NCBI GenBank assembly: GCA_900544795.1 | Contig: UQWM01000005.1 | Coordinates: forward strand, 1-64,000 | Direction: 5' to 3' | Length of the DNA stretch: 64,000 bases | DNA from: an uncultured Phascolarctobacterium sp. | GTDB taxonomy: Bacteria > Bacillota > Negativicutes > Acidaminococcales > Acidaminococcaceae | In this document: piece by piece, positions 24,991 through 32,387 of the stretch | Layout: each line of letters starts with the position of its first letter | Position numbering within the stretch: position 1 is the first letter of the stretch | Made by a program: the position numbers and the translations under genes | Notes under the pieces: generated by a model | Database searches by the model: none | Told to the model about the DNA's origin: nothing | Seen by the model: only the letters and a program-made list of their open reading frames with translations

Positions 24991-26197
24991 CGAATCCATA
25001 AAAATGGCCATCGACGGTATGATCACCAATAAACTGCGTACCTTACTGACGCTTTTAGGTATCATCATTGGTGTCGGCGCCGTTATTGCCATGGTCAGCC
25101 TGGGCTTTGGCGTTAAAGAACAGGTCAAAAATAATATTTCCAGTTTAGGCAGTAATCTGCTCATCGTTATGTCCGGCGGCCGCACCGCTACCGGTGCCCG
25201 TCTGGCAGCAGGCCAGGGTGCACGCTTAACGGCGGAAGACGCCTACGCCATCGAAAAACAAGTTGAAGGCATCGCCTATGTCGCTCCGGCAGTATCGTCT
25301 TCCTATCAACTGGTAGTAGGCAACCAAAACTGGACTACCAGCGTGGAAGGTACAACTCCCAACGTACTTGATATTCGCAGCTACAAACTGGCAGAAGGGC
25401 GCAACATGGCTGAGCGCGACCTCAGCAGCCGGGCCAGAGTCTGTGTTATTGGGCAAACCATCGTCGACAACATGTTTCCCGAAGGTGACGCTATAGGCAA
25501 AACACTGCGCATCAACAAAGCGCCTTTTCAGGTCATCGGGGTTTTAGAAGCTAAGGGCCAGTCGGCGGGCGGACAGGATCAGGACGACGTGGTCTACATC
25601 CCGCTGACGACAGCGCAAAATAGGATGATGGGCATTACCCATATCAGCCGCATCACCATCCAGGCCGAAAACGAAAACGTTGTTGACCAGGTGCAGGGCG
25701 AAGTCGAACAAGTCCTGCGGCAGCGGCATAAAATCAAAGCCGGTGACGATGACGACTTCACAGTCCGTAATCTGGCGGCCTTAATGGATACTATGATGGA
25801 AACTGCTAACACCATTACGCTGCTCTTAGGCTGCATCGCGGCCATCAGCCTTCTGGTCGGCGGCATCGGCATTATGAATATCATGCTGGTCTCCGTTACC
25901 GAGCGTACCCGCGAGATCGGTATCCGTAAAGCGCTGGGCGCTACTTATAATAATATCCTTTTGCAATTTCTTATCGAAGCCATGGTCATCGGCATCGTTG
26001 GCGGCACACTGGGCGTAATTTTAGGTATCGGTTCCTCCTATGCCATCAGCTATTTTGCCGGCTGGCAAACGGTCATCTCCGTGCCTACCATCATCATCGC
26101 CGTAGTATTCTCCGTCGGTATCGGTTTGTTCTTTGGCATCTACCCGGCCCGCAAGGCCGCACTTTTAGACCCCATCGATGCGCTGCGCTATGAGTAA
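24983..26197 (+). CDS. MacB/FtsX-type ABC permease
   Basis: The 404-residue protein has an N-terminal TM (MITNKLRTLLTLLGIIIGVGAVIAM pattern), a large periplasmic MacB_PCD domain (about 55-270) and three C-terminal TM helices of the FtsX fold with 'GGIGIMNIMLVSVTERTREIGIRKALGA'. It acts as a mechanotransmitting exporter with the preceding ATPase and adaptor. Eight-base overlaps on both sides show tight translational coupling, including with the small membrane protein after it. Confidence 0.94.
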   Translation: MFNESIKMAIDGMITNKLRTLLTLLGIIIGVGAVIAMVSLGFGVKEQVKNNISSLGSNLLIVMSGGRTATGARLAAGQGARLTAEDAYAIEKQVEGIAYVAPAVSSSYQLVVGNQNWTTSVEGTTPNVLDIRSYKLAEGRNMAERDLSSRARVCVIGQTIVDNMFPEGDAIGKTLRINKAPFQVIGVLEAKGQSAGGQDQDDVVYIPLTTAQNRMMGITHISRITIQAENENVVDQVQGEVEQVLRQRHKIKAGDDDDFTVRNLAALMDTMMETANTITLLLGCIAAISLLVGGIGIMNIMLVSVTERTREIGIRKALGATYNNILLQFLIEAMVIGIVGGTLGVILGIGSSYAISYFAGWQTVISVPTIIIAVVFSVGIGLFFGIYPARKAALLDPIDALRYE

Positions 26198-26393
26198 AAA
26201 TTATTGCAGTGAACACGAAGTAAAAAACAAGCAGCCTGCACCGGCAAGCTGGCAGCAAAAAATACAGGCCTTCTTAGCTTATTTAAGAAGGCCTAAAACT
26301 GTTTTTGATTTTAAAGACCGCACCAAAGCCCTGATACTTTTGGCGGCTATTATCCTGGCAGTGCAGTATTTGCTAAAAATATTTGTAGAATAA
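26190..26393 (+). CDS. Small single-TM protein coupled to the MacAB-like exporter
   Basis: The 67-residue protein has a hydrophilic N-terminal part containing one Cys and a 'YLRRPKTVFDFKDRTK' segment, then a single C-terminal TM (about 46-65; Leu/Ile/Ala-rich). ATG 26190 overlaps the permease stop by eight bases, suggesting co-production with the exporter, perhaps as an accessory subunit. No known family recognised. A terminator follows 15 bases later. Confidence 0.65.
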   Translation: MSKNYCSEHEVKNKQPAPASWQQKIQAFLAYLRRPKTVFDFKDRTKALILLAAIILAVQYLLKIFVE

Positions 26394-26408
26394 AATAGAG
26401 CCAAGGTT

Positions 26409-26455
26409 CAAAACATCTGAGATTTAGTTAGAGCTCAGATGTTTTGATTTTAATG
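26409..26455 (+). terminator. Terminator of the exporter operon
   Basis: A perfect 13-bp stem (26409-26421 with 26434-26446) is followed by a T-rich stretch. Confidence 0.85.
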
Positions 26456-26517
26456 GCTGGTATTTGAGCAAGGCTATTTAAAAGTTAATGGAAGTTATAT
26501 TTATTATTTACATATGG

Positions 26518-26547
26518 TTGTGCAAGCAGGCTTGTTTTTGGTATAAT
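26518..26547 (+). promoter_or_regulatory. Promoter of nadD-yqeK-LCP-rsfS-cvfB
   Basis: TTGTGC (26518-26523), an 18-base spacer and TATAAT (26542-26547) with an upstream TGG lie 31 bases before the GTG of nadD. Its position shows that a longer frame starting at 26488 cannot be the true start. Confidence 0.75.
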
Positions 26548-26577
26548 ATAGTGATAATAAGGAAGGTGGGTACAAGG

Positions 26578-27186
26578 GTGAACAATAAAAAGCTGGGCAT
26601 TATGGGCGGAACTTTTGATCCTGTTCATTTAGGGCATCTGCGCACAGCCGAGTTTATTTATGAACACTTGGGGCTGGAAAAAATTATTTTTGTTCCGGCG
26701 TTTATTGCACCACACAAGGTGGGGTTGGAGTTTGCTCCTGCTGCCGACCGTTACCGAATGACGGAACTGGCGACAAAGCCGTATCCTTATTTTGAAGTGA
26801 CCGATATCGAGCTGCGCCGTAGCGGCGTTTCGTATACTTATGATACGGTGATGGAACTGAAAAAGCAGTATCCTGAATATGGATTATACTTCATTGTGGG
26901 AGCCGACGCTGTGCCGATGCTTAATACATGGCATAAGATCAGGGAGCTTTTGAGTGAAGTAACTTTTATCGCTGCCGACAGGCCCGGCTATGGGCAGACT
27001 ATTGATAAGGTCTGTGAATTTTTTGGCGAGCCTGCTAAAAATAAAATTTTGCTGCTGGATACGCCCGAAGTGGATATTTCTTCTACTGGTATCCGTGAAC
27101 GTGTCCGACAGGGACTTGCCATCAAAGGGCTGGTGCCCGAAAGCGTGGAGCAGTATATTTTACAAGAGCATCTTTACCGGTCTTAA
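26578..27186 (+). CDS. nadD: Nicotinate-nucleotide adenylyltransferase
   Basis: The 202-residue protein has the nucleotidyltransferase HxGH signature in 'GIMGGTFDPVHLGHLRTAE' and the C-terminal 'ISSTGIRERV' motif (SSTxxR). It converts nicotinate mononucleotide to deamido-NAD in NAD synthesis. GTG 26578 is chosen because it follows AAGGAAGG and lies just downstream of the promoter. It opens the nadD-yqeK-lcp-rsfS cluster conserved in Firmicutes. Confidence 0.95.
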   Translation: MNNKKLGIMGGTFDPVHLGHLRTAEFIYEHLGLEKIIFVPAFIAPHKVGLEFAPAADRYRMTELATKPYPYFEVTDIELRRSGVSYTYDTVMELKKQYPEYGLYFIVGADAVPMLNTWHKIRELLSEVTFIAADRPGYGQTIDKVCEFFGEPAKNKILLLDTPEVDISSTGIRERVRQGLAIKGLVPESVEQYILQEHLYRS

Positions 27187-27210
27187 GGAACGGAGAAAGG
27201 AGCTGATGTT

Positions 27211-27798
27211 GTGCTTAATATTATTGAAATGAAAAAACTTTTGAAAGAGTCGCTGCCGCATAAGCGTTACAAACATTCACTTGAGGTTTATGAAACGGCT
27301 TTAGAGCTGGCAAAGGCCTATGATTTAGATAAAGAGAAGGTTGGCGTGGCGGCGCTGCTGCATGACTGCGGCCGCGAGATACCGACCCGTGACCTTTTGA
27401 TGCATACTATTGCCTTGGGGTTGCCTATGGATGAGGTAGAAAAAAATCAGCCGATCCTGCTGCATGCCAAGCTGGGTGTTTATTATGCCCGTGAAAAGTA
27501 TGGTGTTACCGATCCGGAAATTTTGGAGGCGATCCAATTTCATACTACCGGCGCGGCCGGGATGAGTAAAACGGCAATGGTGGTGTATTTAGCCGACCTG
27601 CTGGAACCGACCCGTGATTTTGCCGGCATCAGCGAGATGCGCCAGCTGGCAAAGGTCGATTTAGAGCAGGCCATGATAAAGGCTTACGCGCAGACCATGC
27701 GGTATTTACTGGAATATGATTTGCTTATCCATCCTAACTGCATCGACGGTTATAATGAGATTGCCGCTAAGTTCAAAAAACTGAAATTGAATTTGTAG
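27211..27798 (+). CDS. yqeK: HD-domain hydrolase YqeK (Ap4A hydrolase)
   Basis: The 195-residue HD-superfamily protein has His in 'HKRYKHSLEV', the HD pair in 'VAALLHDCGREIP', and further His/Asp ligands in 'FHTTGAAGMS' and 'VVYLADLLEPTR'. YqeK proteins are symmetrical diadenosine tetraphosphatases. GTG 27211 follows AAAGGAG. Its place between nadD and the LCP/rsfS genes is the standard Firmicute order. Confidence 0.93.
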   Translation: MLNIIEMKKLLKESLPHKRYKHSLEVYETALELAKAYDLDKEKVGVAALLHDCGREIPTRDLLMHTIALGLPMDEVEKNQPILLHAKLGVYYAREKYGVTDPEILEAIQFHTTGAAGMSKTAMVVYLADLLEPTRDFAGISEMRQLAKVDLEQAMIKAYAQTMRYLLEYDLLIHPNCIDGYNEIAAKFKKLKLNL

Positions 27799-27809
27799 GA
27801 GATTTGCCA

Positions 27810-28805
27810 ATGTCTTTGGAAGAGAATAGAGAAAAAAGACCTGTTCGCAAAAAACGCAAATTGCGTTGGGGCAGATTGGTATTTGTACTGTTGGTTTTGG
27901 CCGCACTTCTGACCGGTGCTTTTTGGGGAACGGTCTGGGTTTATGATACATTTATCAGTCCGCCGAAGGTTGACGTTATCGGCGCCAGTGATAAGATAGC
28001 TAAGGATGAAAAGTTGAACAAGCGCATCAACATCCTGCTTTTGGGTATCGACGATGGCGATAGTGAAGCCGATGCTGACGAGCCGAAGCGGACAGATGCT
28101 GTGATGCTGGCAAGTTTTGACCCCGGCGATAATAAAGTTTCGCTGCTGTCGCTGCCGCGCGACACTAAGGTGCGGATACCCGGCCGGCAAGGCTGGGATA
28201 AGCTGAATGCTGCCTATGCTTATGGCGGTGTAATGATGGCTAAGCAAACGGTAGCAAATTTACTGCGGGTACCGATACATTATTATGTTTTGGTTGACTG
28301 GCGTGCGTTTATTGATGTTATCGACCTGATAGGCGGCGTTGACCTGTATGTTGAAAAGGATATGTATTACGAGGACCCTTATGCCGACCTTGTAATAGAT
28401 ATCAAGCATGGTTATCAGCATTTGGACGGCAAGCGGGCCGGTGAATATGTCCGTTTCCGTAAGGATGAACTGGGTGATATTGGCCGTGTGCAAAGGCAGC
28501 AAAAGTTTATGAAGGCTGCTGCGGCACAGATTTTTAATATTGATACGGTAACCAAGATCCCGGCTTTGTTCTCGACTGTGGACAGGCATGTGGAGACGGA
28601 TATGAATACCATGACGATGATCAAGGCTGCCAACAGCTTTAAGCTGTTCGGTGACGAGAAGGTCAAGTCGGGTATGCTGTATGGTAACTTTGATGATACC
28701 GAGGGTATCAGCTATTGGGCTACATCACGCGAGGACGTTCAGAAATCTTTGGACGAAATCGGTATTCCTTATATGAAAGATGATGAAGACGAAGAACAAG
28801 AATAA
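27810..28805 (+). CDS. LCP-family (LytR-CpsA-Psr) membrane protein
   Basis: The 331-residue protein has a basic cytoplasmic N-terminus, one TM (about 25-46) and an LCP domain with 'INILLLGIDDGD', 'RTDAVMLASFDP', 'SLLSLPRDTKVRIPG' and 'YVRFRKDELGDIGRVQRQQKFM' (the Arg residues bind polyprenyl pyrophosphate). An acidic C-terminus ends it. LCP enzymes transfer glycopolymers from lipid carrier to peptidoglycan. ATG 27810 is preferred to TTG 27804 on AGGAG spacing. Confidence 0.93.
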   Translation: MSLEENREKRPVRKKRKLRWGRLVFVLLVLAALLTGAFWGTVWVYDTFISPPKVDVIGASDKIAKDEKLNKRINILLLGIDDGDSEADADEPKRTDAVMLASFDPGDNKVSLLSLPRDTKVRIPGRQGWDKLNAAYAYGGVMMAKQTVANLLRVPIHYYVLVDWRAFIDVIDLIGGVDLYVEKDMYYEDPYADLVIDIKHGYQHLDGKRAGEYVRFRKDELGDIGRVQRQQKFMKAAAAQIFNIDTVTKIPALFSTVDRHVETDMNTMTMIKAANSFKLFGDEKVKSGMLYGNFDDTEGISYWATSREDVQKSLDEIGIPYMKDDEDEEQE

Positions 28806-28819
28806 GAGGAGGCGAAAAG

Positions 28820-29182
28820 ATGGGTTTTACTACTAGAGAAATTGCACACAAAATCGCGGCAGCTGCCTGCGACAAAAAAGCACAGGATATTTTATTGCTG
28901 AATATGGAGGGCATCTCTCCTGTAACTGATTATTTTATTATTGCCAGCGCAAGTAACAATATTCTGGTTAAGGCCATTGCTGATAATATTGAAGATAAAT
29001 TGGCAGAGGAAGGTATTTTCGTAACACATAAGGAAGGTTATGCAGAGGGTCGCTGGGTTTTGATGGATTACGACAACTGTGTTGCGCATATTTTTATCGA
29101 AGAAGAGCGCGAGTTCTATAATTTGGAACAATTATGGGCAGATGCTCCGTCGGAAGAATTTGTGGAGAGTAAAAATGACTGA
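28820..29182 (+). CDS. rsfS: Ribosome silencing factor RsfS
   Basis: The 120-residue protein is collinear with RsfS/Iojap ('MEGISPVTDYFIIASASNNILVKAIAD' pattern; 'GYAEGRWVLMDYDNCVAHIF'). It binds L14 and blocks subunit joining when nutrients are scarce. AGAGGAGG precedes ATG 28820. The stop overlaps the next gene by eight bases. Confidence 0.96.
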   Translation: MGFTTREIAHKIAAAACDKKAQDILLLNMEGISPVTDYFIIASASNNILVKAIADNIEDKLAEEGIFVTHKEGYAEGRWVLMDYDNCVAHIFIEEEREFYNLEQLWADAPSEEFVESKND

Positions 29183-30080
29183 TATAAAAGATAACGCCAA
29201 ACAGTCTAAATATCGTGCCGGTGACGTAGTTACCTTAACGGTCGCTCGTTTAGGCGAGATGGGCGCTTTCTTGGATGCCGGTACCGGGGATACTTCGGAC
29301 GATATTTTGCTGCATAAATTGCAGCAGACGGACGAACTCAAAGCCGGCGATGAAGTTAAGGTTTATTTGTACAAAGATCCTCATGGCCGGATGACGGCCA
29401 GCCAGAAGCTGCCGAAAATGCGCGAGGGCCAAATCGGTTACGTTAAGGTTTTGAGCGTGACTAAGGATGGCGGCTTTGTGGATATTGGTGCCGAACGCGG
29501 CGTGTTTTTGCCATATAGCGAGATGCGCGGCCATGTATCGCCGGGACAGCTGGTTTGGATCAAGCTGTACCGTGATAAAACCGGACGACCTGCCGTAAGT
29601 ATGCGGGTTGAGGAAGATATGCTGAAGGCATCTAAGCCTGCCACCGGCATCAAGGTCGGCGATAATGTGACCGGTACGATTTATAATATCCTGCCGGAAG
29701 GGTTCTTTATTTTGACTAATCAGCGCTTTTTGGCCTTTCTGCATCGCAGTGAAGTGCCAGCCGGACGCTTGGACTTTGGCCAGGAAATTACGGCACGCGT
29801 TACTTATATCCGTGAGGATGGCCGCTTAAACCTTTCCCTGCGTCAGCAAAAGGAGAATGCGATGCTGGCCGATGCGGAAGATATTTTAAACTTTTTGCAG
29901 AAGCGTAACGGCAAAATGCCTTACTGTGATACGACGCCGCTGGAGATCATCAAAGAAAAATTTGGCATCAGCAAGGCCGCTTTTAAACGGGCTTTGGGCC
30001 GTTTGATGAAGGACGGGCTGATCGTACAGGAAGAAGGCTGGACGATGCTGACTGAAAAAGGACAGCAGGACAAGCAATAA
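29175..30080 (+). CDS. cvfB: S1-domain RNA-binding protein CvfB/YitL
   Basis: The 301-residue protein has tandem S1-like domains (about 10-65, 75-135 with 'GQIGYVKVLSVTKDGGFVDIGAERGVFLPYSEM', and 150-215) and a C-terminal winged helix (about 235-295). This matches CvfB, an RNA-binding regulator of virulence and possibly translation in staphylococci. ATG 29175 is chosen because the upstream in-frame start lies deep inside rsfS. It ends the operon at a terminator. Confidence 0.88.
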   Translation: MTDIKDNAKQSKYRAGDVVTLTVARLGEMGAFLDAGTGDTSDDILLHKLQQTDELKAGDEVKVYLYKDPHGRMTASQKLPKMREGQIGYVKVLSVTKDGGFVDIGAERGVFLPYSEMRGHVSPGQLVWIKLYRDKTGRPAVSMRVEEDMLKASKPATGIKVGDNVTGTIYNILPEGFFILTNQRFLAFLHRSEVPAGRLDFGQEITARVTYIREDGRLNLSLRQQKENAMLADAEDILNFLQKRNGKMPYCDTTPLEIIKEKFGISKAAFKRALGRLMKDGLIVQEEGWTMLTEKGQQDKQ

Positions 30081-30088
30081 AGAATATA

Positions 30089-30117
30089 AGACTCTCGTAG
30101 AAACGGGAGTCTTTTTT
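30089..30117 (+). terminator. Terminator after cvfB
   Basis: An 11-bp stem (30089-30099 with 30103-30113, one G-U) with a short loop leads into a T6 run. A TATAAT at 30122-30127 immediately after could be the -10 of the next gene. Confidence 0.85.
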
Positions 30118-30178
30118 ATGTTATAATGGCTGTATTGCAAGAAACGTTGACATGAAGCGTTAAGGAGCGGGAAGAGAA

Positions 30179-30922
30179 ATGGATTATTTTGTTTTGGTAG
30201 TGGCTTCGCTGATTTTGTTTGCGGCTACTTTTTTTAGCACCGTTACAGGTTTTGGCTTTGCGTTGATTGCCGCGCCGGTATTGACGCTGGTAATGGGGCC
30301 GAAGGAAACTGTTGTTTTTGTTATTGTGGCCGGTGTAGTTGTGCGGGTTATCATGATGTGGCGCACCTGGGGCGAATTCGATTGGCGCACCGTTTTGATA
30401 ACGGCAGGCGGCAGCTTGCTGGGTATCATTCCAGGTGCTTATTTGCTGAAGGTGGCCGACGCCAATCATTTGAAGATTTTACTGGGCGTGGCGCTGTTGG
30501 TGGTTACGGTTTTGATGGAACTTAAATTTGTGCCCGAGGTAAAAAATAAAACGCTGGGGCGTATGACTGCGGGGTTTTTAAGCGGTTTTTTCAGCGCGAC
30601 GACCAGTATCAGCGGGCCGCCGATCGCGTTATATTTTTTGAGTGAGAATATGGAAAAGAATTTGCTGCGCTCAAATATGATCTGGATTTTCGCCATCGGC
30701 AGTTTCTGTACTTTGGGAAGCTTTTTTGTGGCGGGAACTTTTCAGGGGGGCAATTTGCTTACTTTATCGCTGTACGTGCTGCCGGCAGTACTTTTGGGTT
30801 GGTGGCTGGGTGAAAAAATGTTTTTCCGCATCAACCAGCATTTGTTTAAACGTATCGCGCTATTGGTGGTGCTTATTGGCGGGCTGATGACTTTGGGCAG
30901 CGGTATCAAGGGTATCATGTGA
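30179..30922 (+). CDS. TauE/SafE-family sulfite/organosulfonate permease
   Basis: The 247-residue protein has about eight TM helices and the family pattern 'FFSTVTGFGFALIAAPVLTLVMGPKETV', repeated in the second half as 'GFLSGFFSATTSISGPPIALYFLS'. Members export or import sulfite, sulfoacetate or related anions across the inner membrane. AGGAGCGGGAAGAG precedes ATG 30179. It stands alone between a terminator and the aromatic operon; the substrate is not inferable. Confidence 0.85.
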   Translation: MDYFVLVVASLILFAATFFSTVTGFGFALIAAPVLTLVMGPKETVVFVIVAGVVVRVIMMWRTWGEFDWRTVLITAGGSLLGIIPGAYLLKVADANHLKILLGVALLVVTVLMELKFVPEVKNKTLGRMTAGFLSGFFSATTSISGPPIALYFLSENMEKNLLRSNMIWIFAIGSFCTLGSFFVAGTFQGGNLLTLSLYVLPAVLLGWWLGEKMFFRINQHLFKRIALLVVLIGGLMTLGSGIKGIM

Positions 30923-30993
30923 CGAATTTATTGTAATATTGTTTACATTAGCTCTTGCATAAAAATTACTTTTCTTGAATTTTATACTTTTGC

Positions 30994-31022
30994 TTGACAC
31001 CTTTTTCATAGGGGTCTAAAAT
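30994..31022 (+). promoter_or_regulatory. Promoter of the aromatic amino-acid operon
   Basis: Perfect TTGACA (30994-30999), a 17-base spacer and TAAAAT (31017-31022). Transcription would begin near 31029, about 43 bases before the leader ORF and 300 before the first DAHP synthase gene. The 70 bases between the permease stop and this promoter show nothing else. Confidence 0.88.
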
Positions 31023-31071
31023 AACAACAATCAAGTTTTACACAAGAAATTTTAATTAGGTGGGTTATATT

Positions 31072-31215
31072 GTGGAATCTGTTTTGAGAACTAATTTGGT
31101 AAATGAATATGCTTTTGACTTTAGCCGGGGCTATTTTTATTTTAGCGCTGGTTATTTTACTTGCTCAAAACTGCATAATTATATTACCGTAAACAGATGC
31201 CGATACCGTAGCTGA
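31072..31215 (+). CDS. Tyr/Phe-rich leader peptide of the aromatic operon
   Basis: A 47-codon frame starts at GTG 31072, seven bases after AGGTGGG, and stops at TGA 31213. It holds five Phe and six Tyr codons and no Trp. Residues 13-29 include nine aromatics, with Tyr-Phe-Tyr-Phe (31132-31143) and Tyr-Phe (31153-31158) written entirely as TAT and TTT. It sits between the promoter and an intrinsic terminator upstream of DAHP synthase. This is the layout of a ribosome-stalling attenuator that senses charged tRNA-Tyr and tRNA-Phe (compare pheA and pheST leaders of enterobacteria). The sequence arrangement is seen directly; the mechanism is inferred. Confidence 0.75.
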   Translation: MESVLRTNLVNEYAFDFSRGYFYFSAGYFTCSKLHNYITVNRCRYRS

Positions 31216-31248
31216 GATATGCTGCTGTAAATAAAAACGTGAATTTTT

Positions 31249-31281
31249 AATCGGGCTCTCTTACGAGGCTCGATTTTTTTT
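31249..31281 (+). terminator. Attenuator terminator upstream of the first aroF
   Basis: AATCGGGCT (31249-31257) pairs with GGCTCGATT (31267-31275), including two G-U pairs, and an uninterrupted T8 run follows (31274-31281). It lies 33 bases after the leader-peptide stop and 46 bases before aroF, so it would end transcription before the operon unless relieved. CCGAT at 31200-31204 could pair with ATCGG at 31250-31254 as a weak competing stem; the true antiterminator is not resolved by eye. Confidence 0.85.
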
Positions 31282-31327
31282 ATTATCTTGTGTAAATAAA
31301 AAAATGAATTTTTAGGAGTGAAGATAA

Positions 31328-32341
31328 ATGATTATTGTAATGAAACCGGGTGCACCCGCTACAGAAGAGTTAAAAGTAAAAAGCTTGATGGAAGCCAGGG
31401 GCTTCCAGATCCATGAAAGCCGCGGCGCCAATTTTACCCTGTTCGGCGTAGTCGGCGACACGGCGGCCTTCGACATGAATCAGCTGCGGGTATATAATTG
31501 TATAGATAAGGTGATGCGTGTGCAGGAGCCTTACAAGCGTGCTAACAGGATGTTCCACCCGGACGACAGTATCGTCGATGTTTGTGGCGTACAGGTTGGC
31601 GGCAAAAAAATTGCAGTTATGGCCGGGCCTTGTTCGGTCGAGACCCGTGAGCAGATCATCGGCGTGGCGCAGGATGTTGGTAAAATGGGCGCTGCGATTT
31701 TACGCGGAGGCGCGTTTAAGCCCCGTACCTCACCATACTCTTTTCAGGGTTTGCAGGAAACAGGCTTAGACCTGCTGAAAGAAGCCAGGGCCGCCACAGG
31801 GCTGCCGATCATTACCGAGATCATGTCGGCGGATAAGATAGAGCGTTTTGTAGAGGATGTGGATGTGATCCAGGTGGGCGCTCGTAATATGCAAAACTTT
31901 GAACTGTTGAAAGAGCTGGGCAAAACCAATAAACCGATTTTACTGAAACGCGGTTTATCGGCGACCATTGAGGAATGGTTGATGTCGGCCGAGTACATTA
32001 TGGCCGGCGGTAATGATAACGTGATTTTGTGTGAGCGCGGTATCCGTACTTTTGAAAATTACACCCGCAACACTTTAGATCTAAGCGCTATCTGCGCGGT
32101 CAAGAAACTCAGCCATCTGCCGGTAGTAGTCGACCCCAGCCACGCAGCCGGTATGTGGTGGATGGTAGAGCCGCTGGCCAAGGCGGCTGTTGCCGTTGGT
32201 GCCGACGGTCTGATCATCGAAGTACACAACGACCCGGAGCATGCTTTGTGCGACGGTGCGCAATCGCTGAAACCTGAGCGCTTTGGCAGGCTGATGCAGG
32301 ATTTACAGATCATCGCTGGTGCTGTTGGCCGCGAAATGTAA
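31328..32341 (+). CDS. aroF: DAHP synthase, copy 1 (B. subtilis-type AroF)
   Basis: The 337-residue 3-deoxy-7-phosphoheptulonate synthase joins PEP and erythrose 4-phosphate, the entry step of the shikimate pathway. Residues 1-70 form the ferredoxin-like regulatory domain; the barrel follows with 'KIAVMAGPCSVE', 'ILRGGAFKPRTSPYSFQG', 'DVIQVGARNMQNFELL', 'KPILLKRGLSATIEEW', 'ILCERGIRTFENYTRNTLDLSAI' and the metal-binding 'DPSHAAG'. TAGGAGTGAAG precedes ATG 31328. It is first in the operon, behind the attenuator. A second copy with a nearly identical barrel but different regulatory domain follows. Confidence 0.96.
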   Translation: MIIVMKPGAPATEELKVKSLMEARGFQIHESRGANFTLFGVVGDTAAFDMNQLRVYNCIDKVMRVQEPYKRANRMFHPDDSIVDVCGVQVGGKKIAVMAGPCSVETREQIIGVAQDVGKMGAAILRGGAFKPRTSPYSFQGLQETGLDLLKEARAATGLPIITEIMSADKIERFVEDVDVIQVGARNMQNFELLKELGKTNKPILLKRGLSATIEEWLMSAEYIMAGGNDNVILCERGIRTFENYTRNTLDLSAICAVKKLSHLPVVVDPSHAAGMWWMVEPLAKAAVAVGADGLIIEVHNDPEHALCDGAQSLKPERFGRLMQDLQIIAGAVGREM

Positions 32342-32387
32342 AGGGTTATAATTAAATTAAGCATATAAGCAAAAGGAGAGAACAAAA

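Noticed and set aside
26488..26577. N-terminal extension of nadD
   Set aside because: The promoter -10 at 26542-26547 lies inside it, and the conserved NadD start follows GTG 26578 with a proper ribosome site.
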